From SHWB01 sp050246875 (lineage in GTDB: Bacteria; Pseudomonadota; Alphaproteobacteria; UBA6615), in assembly GCA_050246875.1 (NCBI GenBank), contig JBFWVF010000002.1, forward strand, positions 372,001 to 436,000: 64,000 nt of DNA, written 5' to 3'. The notes beneath the pieces were generated by a model. It did no database searches. It was not told the origin of the DNA and saw only the letters and a list, made by a program, of their open reading frames with translations. This document shows, piece by piece, positions 35,192-43,883 of this stretch. Every line of letters starts with the position of its first letter. Positions within the stretch are counted from its first letter, which is position 1. A program made the position numbers and the translations under genes.

Positions 35192-36447
35192 GCGCCGTCC
35201 GCCGTCCGGTCGTGCAATTCGATCCAGATGCGGTCGAAATCGGCGTGGGTATCGGCGAAGGCCTCGAGGATGCGCGGGTCGAACGTGCCCTTGGAGTCGA
35301 GCCTGTCGTCTCCCTCGAGGATGATGCGGCGTGTCCTCTCATGGTCGAAGGCCGGCTTGTAGGGTCGTTCGCTGCGCAGGGCATCGTAGACATCGGCGAG
35401 CTGGGTGATGCGTGCCGAAAGCGGAATATCCTCGCCGGCGAGGCCGTGCGGATAGCCGGTGCCGTCCCATTTCTCGTGATGCGCCAGAGCGATCTCGGCG
35501 GCCATCTTCAGGCGATCCGACTGCTCGAGGATGCGCTGGCCGTAGAGCGTGTGGTTGTTCATTTCCAGCCGCTCGACCTCGTCGAGACGGCCTTTCTTCT
35601 TCAGCACCGCCTGGTCGACGGCCATCTTGCCGACGTCGTGCAGCTGCGCCGAGTAGCGGATTTCCGCGCAGAACGGCGCTGGCAGAGCGAGCGTGCGGGC
35701 GATGAACCAGGCATACTCGTTGACGCGCACGATATGGTTGCCGGTGCCCTCGTCGTGGATCTCGGCGGCGCGTGCCAGCAGCTCGATGGATAGCTGGAAG
35801 GCGTCTTCGGTCGCGTCCCTCAGCGCCGCGATCTCGATCTTCTGCGACCGCAGCTTGCGATTGCGCTGGCGCAGCCTTTCGTTCTGCCGTCCGATGCGTT
35901 CGAGCAGGTCGGCGCGTTCGACGGCGGCGCCGACGACACGGTTGAAGGGCAGGATCAGGTCGGCCTGGGCGCGGTCGAAGGGCCGCGCGCGGCCCTGCGC
36001 GTCGGGACCATTAATGAGCTGGACGACGCCGACCACCTTGCCGTCGTAGTTGGTCAGCGCGAAGGCCAGCATCGAGCGGGTCTCGAAGCCGTGGCGCTGA
36101 TCCCAGGAGGCGTCGAAGCGCCAGGGTGCCCCGGCGGCGACGGTGCGCATGTCGTCGATGAAGAGCGTCTCGGACGTGCGCGCGATGTGCCCGGCGATGG
36201 ATTTTCCGTCGACCGGCACGCTGAACGATTCGGGTCCGACCGGTACGGTGTCGTTCTGTACCGAGGCGGCGTCGAGCGTGGCGCCGCCACGATTGTCCCG
36301 CAGGATGAAGATCGAGCCGGCTTCGGCGCCCGTCAGTGCCCGCGCCCGCGCCAGCACGCGCCCCATCATCGCCGCCACCGGCTCGCCGGGGCGATGGTCG
36401 AGGATGTCGAGATAGCCGAGGTTGCGATCCATCGCGGGCGGCGGCAT
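35188..36447 (-). CDS. GAF-HD-GYP cyclic-di-GMP phosphodiesterase
   Basis: 419-residue protein. A GAF domain covers about residues 30-180 (GSIFILRDN, FALTNYDGKVVGVVQLIN), followed by a coiled coil (NERLRQRNRKLRSQ) and an HD-GYP domain at about 215-395 with YSAQLHDVGKMAVD (HD pair) and HHEKWDGTGYPHGLAGEDIP (HHE...GTGYP). All metal-ligand motifs expected for active c-di-GMP hydrolysis appear present. The start is uncertain: 36447 was chosen, 36432 is possible. It lies downstream of polA on the same strand, 85 bp away. Confidence 0.9.
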   Translation of the reverse strand: MPPPAMDRNLGYLDILDHRPGEPVAAMMGRVLARARALTGAEAGSIFILRDNRGGATLDAASVQNDTVPVGPESFSVPVDGKSIAGHIARTSETLFIDDMRTVAAGAPWRFDASWDQRHGFETRSMLAFALTNYDGKVVGVVQLINGPDAQGRARPFDRAQADLILPFNRVVGAAVERADLLERIGRQNERLRQRNRKLRSQKIEIAALRDATEDAFQLSIELLARAAEIHDEGTGNHIVRVNEYAWFIARTLALPAPFCAEIRYSAQLHDVGKMAVDQAVLKKKGRLDEVERLEMNNHTLYGQRILEQSDRLKMAAEIALAHHEKWDGTGYPHGLAGEDIPLSARITQLADVYDALRSERPYKPAFDHERTRRIILEGDDRLDSKGTFDPRILEAFADTHADFDRIWIELHDRTADGA

Positions 36448-36532
36448 TCCAGAAGTCTTCGTCGGATTCCTTAACACGAACTTGCCGGTCCGCCGACGGA
36501 TTCGGAACGGTCTACGGACCGGCCGGGCGGCT

Positions 36533-39500
36533 TCAGTGCGCCTCGTCCCAGGTGCGGCCGATGCCGGCATCGGCGACCAGCGGCACCTTCATCTCCAGCG
36601 CCGGCAGCGTCGCCGCCTCCATCACCTCTTTGACGACGGCAATGGTGGCCTCGACCTCCGCCTCCGGCACCTCGAAAAGCAGTTCGTCGTGGACCTGCAG
36701 CAGCATCCGCGCGCCGACGTCGGCGCGCGCCAGCGCTGCCGGCACGCGGATCATGGCGCGCTTGATGATGTCGGCGGCGGCACCCTGGATCGGCGCATTG
36801 ATCGCCTGCCGCTCGGCGAAGCCGCGCCGGGCCGGGTTCTTGTCGGCGATGCCCGAGAGGTGGATGCGCCGACCGAAGATGGTCTCGACGAAGCCACGCT
36901 CGCGGGCCTGCTTCACGGTACCGTCCATGTACGCGCGGATTCCGGGGTAGCGGGCGAAGTAGGCGTCGATCCAGGCGCGCGCCTCGCCCCGCTCGATGCC
37001 GAGGTTGCGCGCGAGGCCGAAGGCCGAGATGCCGTAGATGATGCCGAAATTGATGGCCTTGGCGCGCCGCCGCATCAGCGGGTCCATGCCTTCGACCGGC
37101 ACGCCGAACACCTGCGAGGCGGTCAGCGCGTGAATATCGATGCCCTCGTGGAAGGCATCGACCAGCGCCTTGATGCCGGCGACATGGGCGAGCACGCGCA
37201 GCTCGATCTGCGAATAGTCGAGCGAGACGAGGCGGTGGCCGTCGGCCGCGACGAAAGCCTGGCGAATCTTGCGCCCCTCCTCGGTGCGAACCGGGATGTT
37301 CTGCAGGTTGGGGTCGGTCGACGACAGCCGTCCGGTCTGCGCGATGGCCATGCCGTAGGCGGTATGGACGCGGCCCGTCTCCGCGTTGATCTGCTGGACC
37401 AGCGCGTCGGCATAGGTCGACTTGAGCTTCTGCAACTGGCGCCAGTCGAGCACCACCTGCGGCAGGTCGTGGCCCTGTGCGGCCAGTTCCTCGAGCACAT
37501 CGGCGTCGGTCGTCCAGGCGCCGGCCTTGCCCTTCCGGCCGCCCTGCAGACCCATGCGCTCGAACAGCACCTCGCCGAGCTGCTTGGGCGAGCCGATGTT
37601 GAACGGCTCGCCGGCGAGCGTCTGCGCCCGCTCCTCCAGGGTCGCCATGCGGCGGGCGAAATCGGCCGACAGATCGCGCAGCCGCGCGGCGTCGACTCGG
37701 ATGCCGGCCTGCTCCATCTCGGCGATCACCGGCACCAGCGGCCGCTCGATCGTCTCGTAGAGCGTCACCATGCGCTCGGCCACCAGCCGGCGGCGCAGCA
37801 GCCCGTGGAGGCGGAGCGTGACATCGGCGTCCTCGGCCGCGTAGTCGCGCGCCCGATCGAGCGCGACCTCGGCGAAGGAGATGCGGTCCTTTCCCGTGCC
37901 GGTGACGGCGTCGTACTTGATCGTTGTGTGGCCGAGATGGGCGTCGGCCAACTCGTCGAGATTGTGCCGCCCGCGGCCGGCGTCGAGCGCGAAGCTCATC
38001 AGCATCGTGTCGTCCAGCGCGACGGGCGCCAGCGGCGCAGTATCGGGGAAAGCACGGCGGCAGGCGGCGGCGAGAATCACGACGTCGTACTTGATGTTGT
38101 GGCCGACCTTCAGCACCGCTGGATCCTCGAGCAGCGGCCTGATCCGCGCCAGAACATCGGTCGGCGCCAGTTGCGGCGGGGCTTCATCGTCGGCGGCTTC
38201 GGCGGCGCCGTCGAGATCGAACGCGCCCTGGCCCTTCGCCTTGCCTGTGCCCGGCGCGACATGGCCGACCGGGATGTAGCAGGCACGGCCCGGCGCCGTC
38301 GCCAGCGAAACGCCGACCAGGCGGGCCGCCATGGCATCGAGCGAGGTCGTCTCCGTGTCGATGGCGACGCAGCCCGACGCCTGGGCTTCGGCGATCCAGG
38401 CATCCAGCGCCGCCATGTCCTGCACCAGCGTATAGGCCTTCTCGGCCGGGGCCGTCGGCACCGGCGCCGCGCCCTGCGCCGCCGCCGGCGCACCGATGGC
38501 GTGGGCGACGCGCGCGGTCAGGCGCGTGAAGTTCTGTGCCTCGAGGAAGGTGAGCAGCGTGTCCGCGTCGGGCTCGGGCCGTTTCTCAACCTCGTCAAGT
38601 TGAACATTAGGCTCAAACTCGTCATTTAGACGAACTAGCTTTTTAGAGATTTGCGCTAGGTCTCTGTTGTCGATGATTTTCTTGAGATCTGAGGACAGCA
38701 ATTTGCTGAGTGCGCGAGCGCGCAGCACATTGCGCGCGAATTCATTACCTTGGGATCGCAGGGATTCTAAGACCTCAGTGTTAGCAACATACGATCCAGA
38801 TTTGTCTTTTTTGGCGCCAGGTAGTCCTAATTTTCCAAATAGGATGTTTCCTAAATCTTTTGCAGAATTGATTTTGACAGGTTGGCCGGCCGCAACATTC
38901 AGTGCCTCTTGAATCTCGGATAGGCGACCTTCCAAAGAATTCCTATAAGATTCCTCAGAAAAATCATCTCCTATTATTTTGTCCAAATCGCCGATCTCGA
39001 GAATATATTGTGAGGCACCCTTTTCTCCGATGCCGGGCACGCCGGGCACGTTGTCGGTCGAATCGCCGGCCAGCGCCTGCACGTCGACCACCTTCTCGGG
39101 TCCGACGCCGAAGCGCGCCTCGACCTCCTTCGGGCCGATGGCGACGTTCTTCATCGGGTCCCACATGCCGACGCCGGGCCGCACGAGCTGCATCAGGTCC
39201 TTGTCCGAGGAGACGATCACCACCTCCTGGCCGCGCTCGCGGGCGAGGCGGGCATAGGTGGCGATGAGGTCGTCGGCCTCGTAGCCCTCCTGCTCGAGGC
39301 ACGGCAGGTTGAAGGCGCGCACGGCGTCGCGGATCAGCCCGAACTGCGGCACGAGGTCTTCCGGCGCCGGCGGCCGGTGCGCCTTGTACTCGGGATAGAT
39401 GTCGTTGCGGAACGATCGGCCCGAATAGTCGAAGATGACAGCCAGCGGCGCGCCCGGATGGTCCTCCAGCAGGCGGAACAGCATGGCGCAGAAGCCGTAG

Positions 39501-39652
39501 ACGGCGTTCGTCGGCGTGCCGTCCGCGCGGCTCATGGGCGGCAGCGCGTGGTAGGCGCGGAAGATGTAGCCGGAGCCGTCGACCAGGTAGAGCGGCGGCT
39601 GGCCTTCGGCTTTCGTGGCCGTCATGGCCGGTCGGGCGGCGTCGTCGGGCAT
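36533..39652 (-). CDS. polA: DNA polymerase I with an AT-rich in-frame insertion carrying a second thumb segment
   Basis: About 1039 residues from ATG 39652 (a TTG at 39658 and ATG 39625 are alternatives). 5' nuclease at about 18-375 (LVDGSGYIFRAYHA, EADDLIA, GDSTDNVPGVPG). Proofreading exonuclease at about 405-620 with intact DTE, H-N-x-K-Y-D and D-A-E-D-A-D motifs. Polymerase at about 625-1039: motif A DYSQIELR, O helix RRRAKAINFGIIYG, motif C QVHDELLFE. Inside the 5' nuclease, after EIGDLDKII, about 75 additional residues resemble this protein's own thumb (680-743). The DNA for this section is about 44% GC against about 70% around it. Enzyme roles are repair and Okazaki-fragment maturation. 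Confidence 0.95.
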   Translation of the reverse strand: MPDDAARPAMTATKAEGQPPLYLVDGSGYIFRAYHALPPMSRADGTPTNAVYGFCAMLFRLLEDHPGAPLAVIFDYSGRSFRNDIYPEYKAHRPPAPEDLVPQFGLIRDAVRAFNLPCLEQEGYEADDLIATYARLARERGQEVVIVSSDKDLMQLVRPGVGMWDPMKNVAIGPKEVEARFGVGPEKVVDVQALAGDSTDNVPGVPGIGEKGASQYILEIGDLDKIIGDDFSEESYRNSLEGRLSEIQEALNVAAGQPVKINSAKDLGNILFGKLGLPGAKKDKSGSYVANTEVLESLRSQGNEFARNVLRARALSKLLSSDLKKIIDNRDLAQISKKLVRLNDEFEPNVQLDEVEKRPEPDADTLLTFLEAQNFTRLTARVAHAIGAPAAAQGAAPVPTAPAEKAYTLVQDMAALDAWIAEAQASGCVAIDTETTSLDAMAARLVGVSLATAPGRACYIPVGHVAPGTGKAKGQGAFDLDGAAEAADDEAPPQLAPTDVLARIRPLLEDPAVLKVGHNIKYDVVILAAACRRAFPDTAPLAPVALDDTMLMSFALDAGRGRHNLDELADAHLGHTTIKYDAVTGTGKDRISFAEVALDRARDYAAEDADVTLRLHGLLRRRLVAERMVTLYETIERPLVPVIAEMEQAGIRVDAARLRDLSADFARRMATLEERAQTLAGEPFNIGSPKQLGEVLFERMGLQGGRKGKAGAWTTDADVLEELAAQGHDLPQVVLDWRQLQKLKSTYADALVQQINAETGRVHTAYGMAIAQTGRLSSTDPNLQNIPVRTEEGRKIRQAFVAADGHRLVSLDYSQIELRVLAHVAGIKALVDAFHEGIDIHALTASQVFGVPVEGMDPLMRRRAKAINFGIIYGISAFGLARNLGIERGEARAWIDAYFARYPGIRAYMDGTVKQARERGFVETIFGRRIHLSGIADKNPARRGFAERQAINAPIQGAAADIIKRAMIRVPAALARADVGARMLLQVHDELLFEVPEAEVEATIAVVKEVMEAATLPALEMKVPLVADAGIGRTWDEAH
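38583..39029 (-). other. AT-rich tract inside polA encoding a duplicated polymerase-thumb segment
   Basis: By hand count 38581-39030 holds about 44% G+C, with sharp edges, in an otherwise roughly 70% GC gene; the reading frame of polA runs through it unbroken. It encodes the end of the 5' nuclease domain (GASQYILEIGDLDK... and ...AQISKKLVRLND) plus an extra block. Residues 255-318 (38699-38890) align without gaps to residues 680-743 of the same protein's thumb, with 28 of 64 identical. Shared marks are NSAKDLG/GSPKQLG, LFGKLGLPG/LFERMGLQG, VLESL/VLEEL and a final KL. It looks like a recombined tract from an AT-rich donor, or a clade-specific insert; a chimeric assembly is also possible. Confidence 0.85.
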
Positions 39653-39724
39653 GGCCAAGGTTTACCCCAGCCGGCGGGCCCTGTCAGGTGCGGCGGTCGC
39701 CCGTCGCCGGCGCTGGCCGTCCGG

Positions 39725-40339
39725 TCAGGCCGGCACCAGTTCCATGGCCGGCCGGAAGCGCGGCAGGGCCTCGAAACGGGCAAGCCAGGCCATCGTCGCC
39801 GGCCAGTCCTTCGGGTCGAGTTCGGCCAGCTCCAGCACGCGGGTGCAGGGGTAAACGATGATGTCGGCGGTCGTCGGCCGCGAACCGAGCAGCCAGTCGC
39901 TGGACTTCAGGTGAGTCTCGAGGATCTCCATGCCGCGCACGCTGTTGGGGCGGTAGTGGTCCTTGAGCTTGGGGTCGCCGCCGCCGAGATAGAAGTTCAT
40001 GAAGCGGATTCGGGCGAGGCCGGCCGACTGGTAGTCGGTCGAGAAGTTGTGCCAGTCCATCACGCCCCATTCCTCCTCGCGCGTGCGCGGCAGGTACATG
40101 CCGGTGAGGCGTGCGAGGTAGTCGATCTGCGTCTGCGTCTGGCGCAGCACGAGGTCGCCGTGGCGCATCACCGGGATGCGGCCGAACGGGTTCAGCGCCA
40201 TGTATTCCGCCGTCATGTGCTGGCCTTCGCGCGGCAGCACGCGCTCGAAGTCGAAGGGCAGCCCGCACAGCGTCAGCATCATCGCCGTCTTCTGCGTGTT
40301 GAGCGACGGCTGCGCGCCCCAGAGCTTGATGTCGGCCAT
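39725..40339 (-). CDS. Glutathione S-transferase family protein
   Basis: 204-residue GST. N-terminal thioredoxin-like domain: IKLWGAQPSLNTQKTAMML, NPFGRIPVMRHGDLVL with the cis-Pro, and the glutathione-contacting RQTQTQIDYLA in place of the usual E-S pair. The all-helical C-domain has TTADIIVYPCTRVLE, the N-cap motif. Position S-x-N in the first loop fits a Ser-type active site. GAGGAAG precedes the ATG. It is the second of a tandem GST pair, 29 bp downstream of the first. Confidence 0.88.
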   Translation of the reverse strand: MADIKLWGAQPSLNTQKTAMMLTLCGLPFDFERVLPREGQHMTAEYMALNPFGRIPVMRHGDLVLRQTQTQIDYLARLTGMYLPRTREEEWGVMDWHNFSTDYQSAGLARIRFMNFYLGGGDPKLKDHYRPNSVRGMEILETHLKSSDWLLGSRPTTADIIVYPCTRVLELAELDPKDWPATMAWLARFEALPRFRPAMELVPA

Positions 40340-40368
40340 TTGCGGCTTCCTCTTCGTTGTCTGTCGTC

Positions 40369-41016
40369 TCAGGGTTTCATCAGGTCGGCGGCTTCGGCGA
40401 AGCCCGGCAGGGCACGCACGCGCGTCCGCCATGCCAGGATGGACGGCCACTGGCCGATGTCGAGGCCGGTGTCCTCGAGCATCGATTGCGTCGGATAGGT
40501 GTTGAGGTCGGCGACGGTCGGGCGGCCGCCCACGAGCCACTCGTTGTCCCTGAGGTGGGCTTCGAGGATGCCGAGGCCGCGCTCCGCCGTCGGACGGAAG
40601 TAAGCGTAGAGCTTGTCGTCGCCCGACGTGAACTTGCGGATGAAGCGCAGACGGGCGACGCCGAAGGCGCCGAAGTCCGTCTGGAAGCCGAACCACTCGC
40701 CGGTACGCACGCGCTCTTCCAGCGTCTTCGGCGCGAAGCGGCCGGACAGGTCGGCGAGGTACAGCAGGCTGTCCGTGCTCTGCCGGATGGCGAGGCCGCC
40801 GTGCTGCAGCACCGGCACCTTGCCCTGCGGATTGACGGCGAGGAAATCGGGCTTGAGGTTGCCGCCGCCGGCGAGGTCGACGTGCCGGTAAGTGTACGGC
40901 AGGCCGGTCAACGACAGCATCAGCGCGACCTTGTACGAATTGCCCGACACCGGGTTGCCCCACAGCGTGATCGGGGCATCGACGGGCGGGCGGGTCGGAT
41001 CGGCGTCGGCGGCCAT
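40369..41016 (-). CDS. Glutathione S-transferase family protein
   Basis: 215-residue GST. ITLWGNPVSGNSYKVALML, NPQGKVPVLQHGGLAIRQSTDSLLYLA (with the glutathione-binding acidic/Ser pair as STDS) and a C-domain with PTVADLNTYPTQSML. It is related to but clearly diverged from its downstream neighbour, so the pair is an old duplication. It lies between the Nudix gene and the second GST in the minus-strand group that starts with the NIPSNAP genes. Confidence 0.88.
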   Translation of the reverse strand: MAADADPTRPPVDAPITLWGNPVSGNSYKVALMLSLTGLPYTYRHVDLAGGGNLKPDFLAVNPQGKVPVLQHGGLAIRQSTDSLLYLADLSGRFAPKTLEERVRTGEWFGFQTDFGAFGVARLRFIRKFTSGDDKLYAYFRPTAERGLGILEAHLRDNEWLVGGRPTVADLNTYPTQSMLEDTGLDIGQWPSILAWRTRVRALPGFAEAADLMKP

Positions 41017-41078
41017 GGCGCTCTCCAGTGCGGGACGGCGGGAAGCCTCGCGCAACCGTTGCCGGCACGCAATGGCTG

Positions 41079-41735
41079 CTATTCCACGTCGACCCGGCGC
41101 TTGCCGTGCAGCCAGCGCGACACCGGCATCGGCCGGTGGGGATCGGGCGACGGCGGCGTGGCGACGAGACGCGCGACCTCCGCCAGCACGCGCGACGTCA
41201 CCGCCAGCGCCGCCAGCTTGCGGGCCTCGTCGAGCGGCACGAAGGCGATTTCCTCGAGTTCGCCGTCGCTGCGGATGGCGCCGTGGGCATGCGTCGCCTC
41301 GGCCATGAAGAAGCGGGTGTTGAAGCGGCGGGGCGCACCGGGTGGCGTCACCGCCCGGTAGACGTAGTCCAGAGCGTCGAGCCGCGGCCGCAGGCCACGG
41401 TTCCAGGTATCGGGCACGGGGTCCGGCGCCAGCAGGATGCCGGTCTCCTCGAAGGTCTCGCGCACGGCGGCCACGGCGAGGGCGCGCGCCCGCCGCGGGG
41501 TTGCGGTGCGGGCGAGGCGCGCCGCCACGTCCGGGCGCAGCGGGGCCGATGGCTCGACCGCGGCATCGCTCGGTTCGACCCGCCCGCCGGGAAACACCCA
41601 TGCTCCCGGCATGAAGACATGCCCGTGGTGACGCCGCCCCATCAGCACCTCGAACGTACCGTCGGCGACGGCGCGGACGAGGAGCAGAGAGGCGGCGTCG
41701 CGCGGACGCAACACGCGGCGGCGCGGCTCTGTCAC
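41079..41735 (-). CDS. Nudix hydrolase (NUDT19-like, split Nudix box)
   Basis: 218-residue Nudix protein. The Nudix box is present as FPGGRVEP...AAVRETFEETGILLA, with an insertion of about 30 residues between its two halves, as in NUDT19/RP2-type CoA or nucleotide diphosphatases. The metal-binding RETFEETG is intact. Substrate is unknown; CoA derivatives are a guess from family resemblance. It starts 13 bp after the last NIPSNAP gene. Confidence 0.85.
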   Translation of the reverse strand: MTEPRRRVLRPRDAASLLLVRAVADGTFEVLMGRRHHGHVFMPGAWVFPGGRVEPSDAAVEPSAPLRPDVAARLARTATPRRARALAVAAVRETFEETGILLAPDPVPDTWNRGLRPRLDALDYVYRAVTPPGAPRRFNTRFFMAEATHAHGAIRSDGELEEIAFVPLDEARKLAALAVTSRVLAEVARLVATPPSPDPHRPMPVSRWLHGKRRVDVE

Positions 41736-41748
41736 GACCGGTCCTGCC

Positions 41749-42402
41749 TCAGGTGAGCGGCGAGAACTCGGTCGGCAGCAGGATGTGCGACTCCTGCTGG
41801 ATGATGCGATCGAAGTTGCTCGCCCGCAGCTGCTTGAAGCCGTCGTCGTCGCGCGTCGCGGCGAACAGCCGCTGGCGCTCGTCGAGCCCCTTCCAGCGCA
41901 GATAGATGATGGCCTGGTTCAGCGTGCCGATGTCGACCGTGAACAGGCCGACCAGCTCGAAACCGCAGCGCTTGAAGGCGGGTACCGCGGTGGTGCGGAA
42001 ATCCGCGACGTAGCCGGCGAGCTGGCCGGGGCGGAAGGTGTAGGTGCGCCGTTCGTAGACGCCCTTGCCGCTGACGCTCGGCGGCGTCATCTGCATCGGC
42101 GAGAAATCGGTCGGCACCATCAACCGGTTCTGCTGCGCCAGCACGCGGCCGCGACCGCCGGCGACATAGGCCTTCCAGTCGGGGTCGGCATCGCGCTCGG
42201 CGCGCTTGGTCTCGCGCTCCGCCGGGTCGTGCCAGGCCCACAGGTGGACGTACTGGTTGAGCGTGCCGGAATTGGTGGTGAAGGCGCCGAGCAGGCGTGC
42301 GCCATGCTTCTTCTGCAGCGCCTGTCCGGAGTCGCGGCTGGCGGCGAGATAGTCGGCGACGTGCATCACGTCGAGGGTATAGCTGCGTTCGTCGATAACC
42401 AT
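41749..42402 (-). CDS. NIPSNAP family protein A (two domains)
   Basis: 217 residues made of two NIPSNAP/EthD-like ferredoxin-fold domains (about 1-105 and 110-217). Each half ends in the same R/H-x-(M/L)-(V/L)-P-T-x-FSP motif. N half: VIDERSYTLDVMHVADYL, LGAFTTNSGTLNQYVHLWAW; C half: ERRTYTFRPGQLAGYVADF, VGLFTVDIGTLNQAIIYLRW. It is closest to protein C of the array. The family function is unsettled; members occur often in catabolic clusters and dimerise. Last of four tandem genes. Confidence 0.88.
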   Translation of the reverse strand: MVIDERSYTLDVMHVADYLAASRDSGQALQKKHGARLLGAFTTNSGTLNQYVHLWAWHDPAERETKRAERDADPDWKAYVAGGRGRVLAQQNRLMVPTDFSPMQMTPPSVSGKGVYERRTYTFRPGQLAGYVADFRTTAVPAFKRCGFELVGLFTVDIGTLNQAIIYLRWKGLDERQRLFAATRDDDGFKQLRASNFDRIIQQESHILLPTEFSPLT

Positions 42403-42465
42403 TGCGATCTGCTCCCTGTCGCGCGGCCAGCCCGGGGGCGGCGCGCGGAATGTCGATTGGTGCGC

Positions 42466-43119
42466 CTACTGCATCGGCGAGAAGTCGACCGGCTGCATCA
42501 GCCGCGTATCCTGCTGCAGGACGCGCGGGCCATTCTCCTTGCGGTAGGCCGCCCAGTCGGCGTTGCCGGCCAGCTTGGCCTGCGCCGCGAGGCGCGCGTC
42601 GAGGCTCGGCCAGCGCCAGATGTGGACGACCTGGTTGATCTCGCCGGTATCGACCGAGAAGAAGCCGACCAGCGTGTTGCCGACGGACTGCAGCGCCGGC
42701 AGGGCCAGCTTCTCGAAGGCCGCGGCGTAGGCCGGCACGCTGTCGCGGATGATGTAGGAGCGCTCCTCGTAGATGCCCTTGCCTTCCCATTTCGGCAGCG
42801 GTCCGTTGCCCATGGGCGAGAACTTCGTCGGCACGAGGAAGCGCGTGTGCTGACGGTAGAAGCGACCGGGATTGGTCTTCACGTAGACGGCCCAGTCGGG
42901 GTCGCTGGTGAACGCCTTGCGGGTGTTCTCGCGGTCGCCGGCGCCGTCGTAGAGCCAGTAGTGGACCGCCTGGTTCAGCGTGCCCGAAATGGTCATGAAA
43001 TAGCCCTGCAGGCGGCCGCCATGGCGCAACTGCACGGGAAGCCCGAGCTTGGGGTAGTCGACGAGGAAATCGGCCACCCGGTTTGGATAGAGCTGATAGG
43101 TACGCGCATCGATCATCAT
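42466..43119 (-). CDS. NIPSNAP family protein B (two domains)
   Basis: 217 residues, two NIPSNAP domains. MIDARTYQLYPNRVADFL, GYFMTISGTLNQAVHYWLYDGAG and RFLVPTKFSPMG in the first half; YEERSYIIRDSVPAYAAAF, GFFSVDTGEINQVVHIWRW and RLMQPVDFSPMQ in the second. The first half is nearly the same as that of protein D, far closer than to A or C. This shows that a two-gene unit was duplicated. Separated from C by 87 bp and from A by 63 bp. Confidence 0.88.
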   Translation of the reverse strand: MMIDARTYQLYPNRVADFLVDYPKLGLPVQLRHGGRLQGYFMTISGTLNQAVHYWLYDGAGDRENTRKAFTSDPDWAVYVKTNPGRFYRQHTRFLVPTKFSPMGNGPLPKWEGKGIYEERSYIIRDSVPAYAAAFEKLALPALQSVGNTLVGFFSVDTGEINQVVHIWRWPSLDARLAAQAKLAGNADWAAYRKENGPRVLQQDTRLMQPVDFSPMQ

Positions 43120-43206
43120 GTCGGGGTCTCCTCCCGTCCGCCTCGCGGGGCGGTTCCGGATACGGTTTAGCTTCTGGAGCGGTGCGGGGGAAGCCGCGCC
43201 GGAGCC

Positions 43207-43863
43207 TCAGTGCAGGGGCGAGTAGTCGGTGGGCACGAGAAAGCGCGATTCCTGCTGGACGATGCGCGCCTGGTTGGCCGCGAGGTACGCCTGCCAGTCC
43301 GTGCAGGCGGCGGCCCGCCGATAGGCCTCCTGGCGGGCGTCGAGGGACGGCCAGCGGTTCATGAACACGACCTGGTTGAGCGTGCCGATGTCGACGGTGA
43401 AGTAGCCGACCATGGCGAAGCCGAGCGCGGCATAGACCGGCATCGCCTTCTCGCGGAAGGTCTCGACGAAGGCGGCGAGATTGCCCGGGTGCAGCGTGTA
43501 GGTGCGTTCCTCGAAGGCCATCGCATGGTCGGGGAAAACCGGGCCGGCCATCTGCGTCGGCGAGAAGGCAGTCGGCACGAGCAGGCGGCTCTCCTGGTGG
43601 ACCGCCCGTACGCGGCTGCCGGCGGCGTAGTCGATCCATTCCGGATCGGCGTCGCGGCGCGCACGCACCAGTTCGCGTTCGCGCGCGTCTTCCCAGGCCC
43701 ACAGGTGGACATACTGGTTGAGCGTCGCCGTCGTCGTGGTGAAGGCGCCGAGCAGGCGCGCCCCGTAGCGGCGCTCGATCGGCTGGGCGATCCGGCCGCA
43801 GTTGGCGACGTAAGCGGCGATGTGCTCGGGCAGGATCGTATAGCAGCGTTCGTCGATGACCAT
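43207..43863 (-). CDS. NIPSNAP family protein C (two domains)
   Basis: 218 residues, two NIPSNAP domains. VIDERCYTILPEHIAAYV and LGAFTTTTATLNQYVHLWAWED in the first; FEERTYTLHPGNLAAFVETF and VGYFTVDIGTLNQVVFMNRW in the second. Closest to protein A. ATG 43863 was chosen because it aligns with the other three starts; the frame is open further upstream but overlaps gene D. It follows D by 20 bp. Confidence 0.88.
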   Translation of the reverse strand: MVIDERCYTILPEHIAAYVANCGRIAQPIERRYGARLLGAFTTTTATLNQYVHLWAWEDARERELVRARRDADPEWIDYAAGSRVRAVHQESRLLVPTAFSPTQMAGPVFPDHAMAFEERTYTLHPGNLAAFVETFREKAMPVYAALGFAMVGYFTVDIGTLNQVVFMNRWPSLDARQEAYRRAAACTDWQAYLAANQARIVQQESRFLVPTDYSPLH

Positions 43864-43883
43864 CGTCGGGCTCCGGATGGTGG

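Noticed and set aside
36422..38629. 735-codon plus-strand open frame opposite polA
   Set aside because: Shadow of polA. It ends just where the AT-rich tract begins, as expected for a composition artefact.
38583..39029. The AT-rich polA tract as an intein or insertion sequence
   Set aside because: No intein splice motifs, no terminal repeats and no transposase; the encoded residues align with Pol I instead.
41732..43702. 656-codon minus-strand frame across the NIPSNAP array
   Set aside because: Different frame from the four aligned NIPSNAP genes; Arg-rich shadow.
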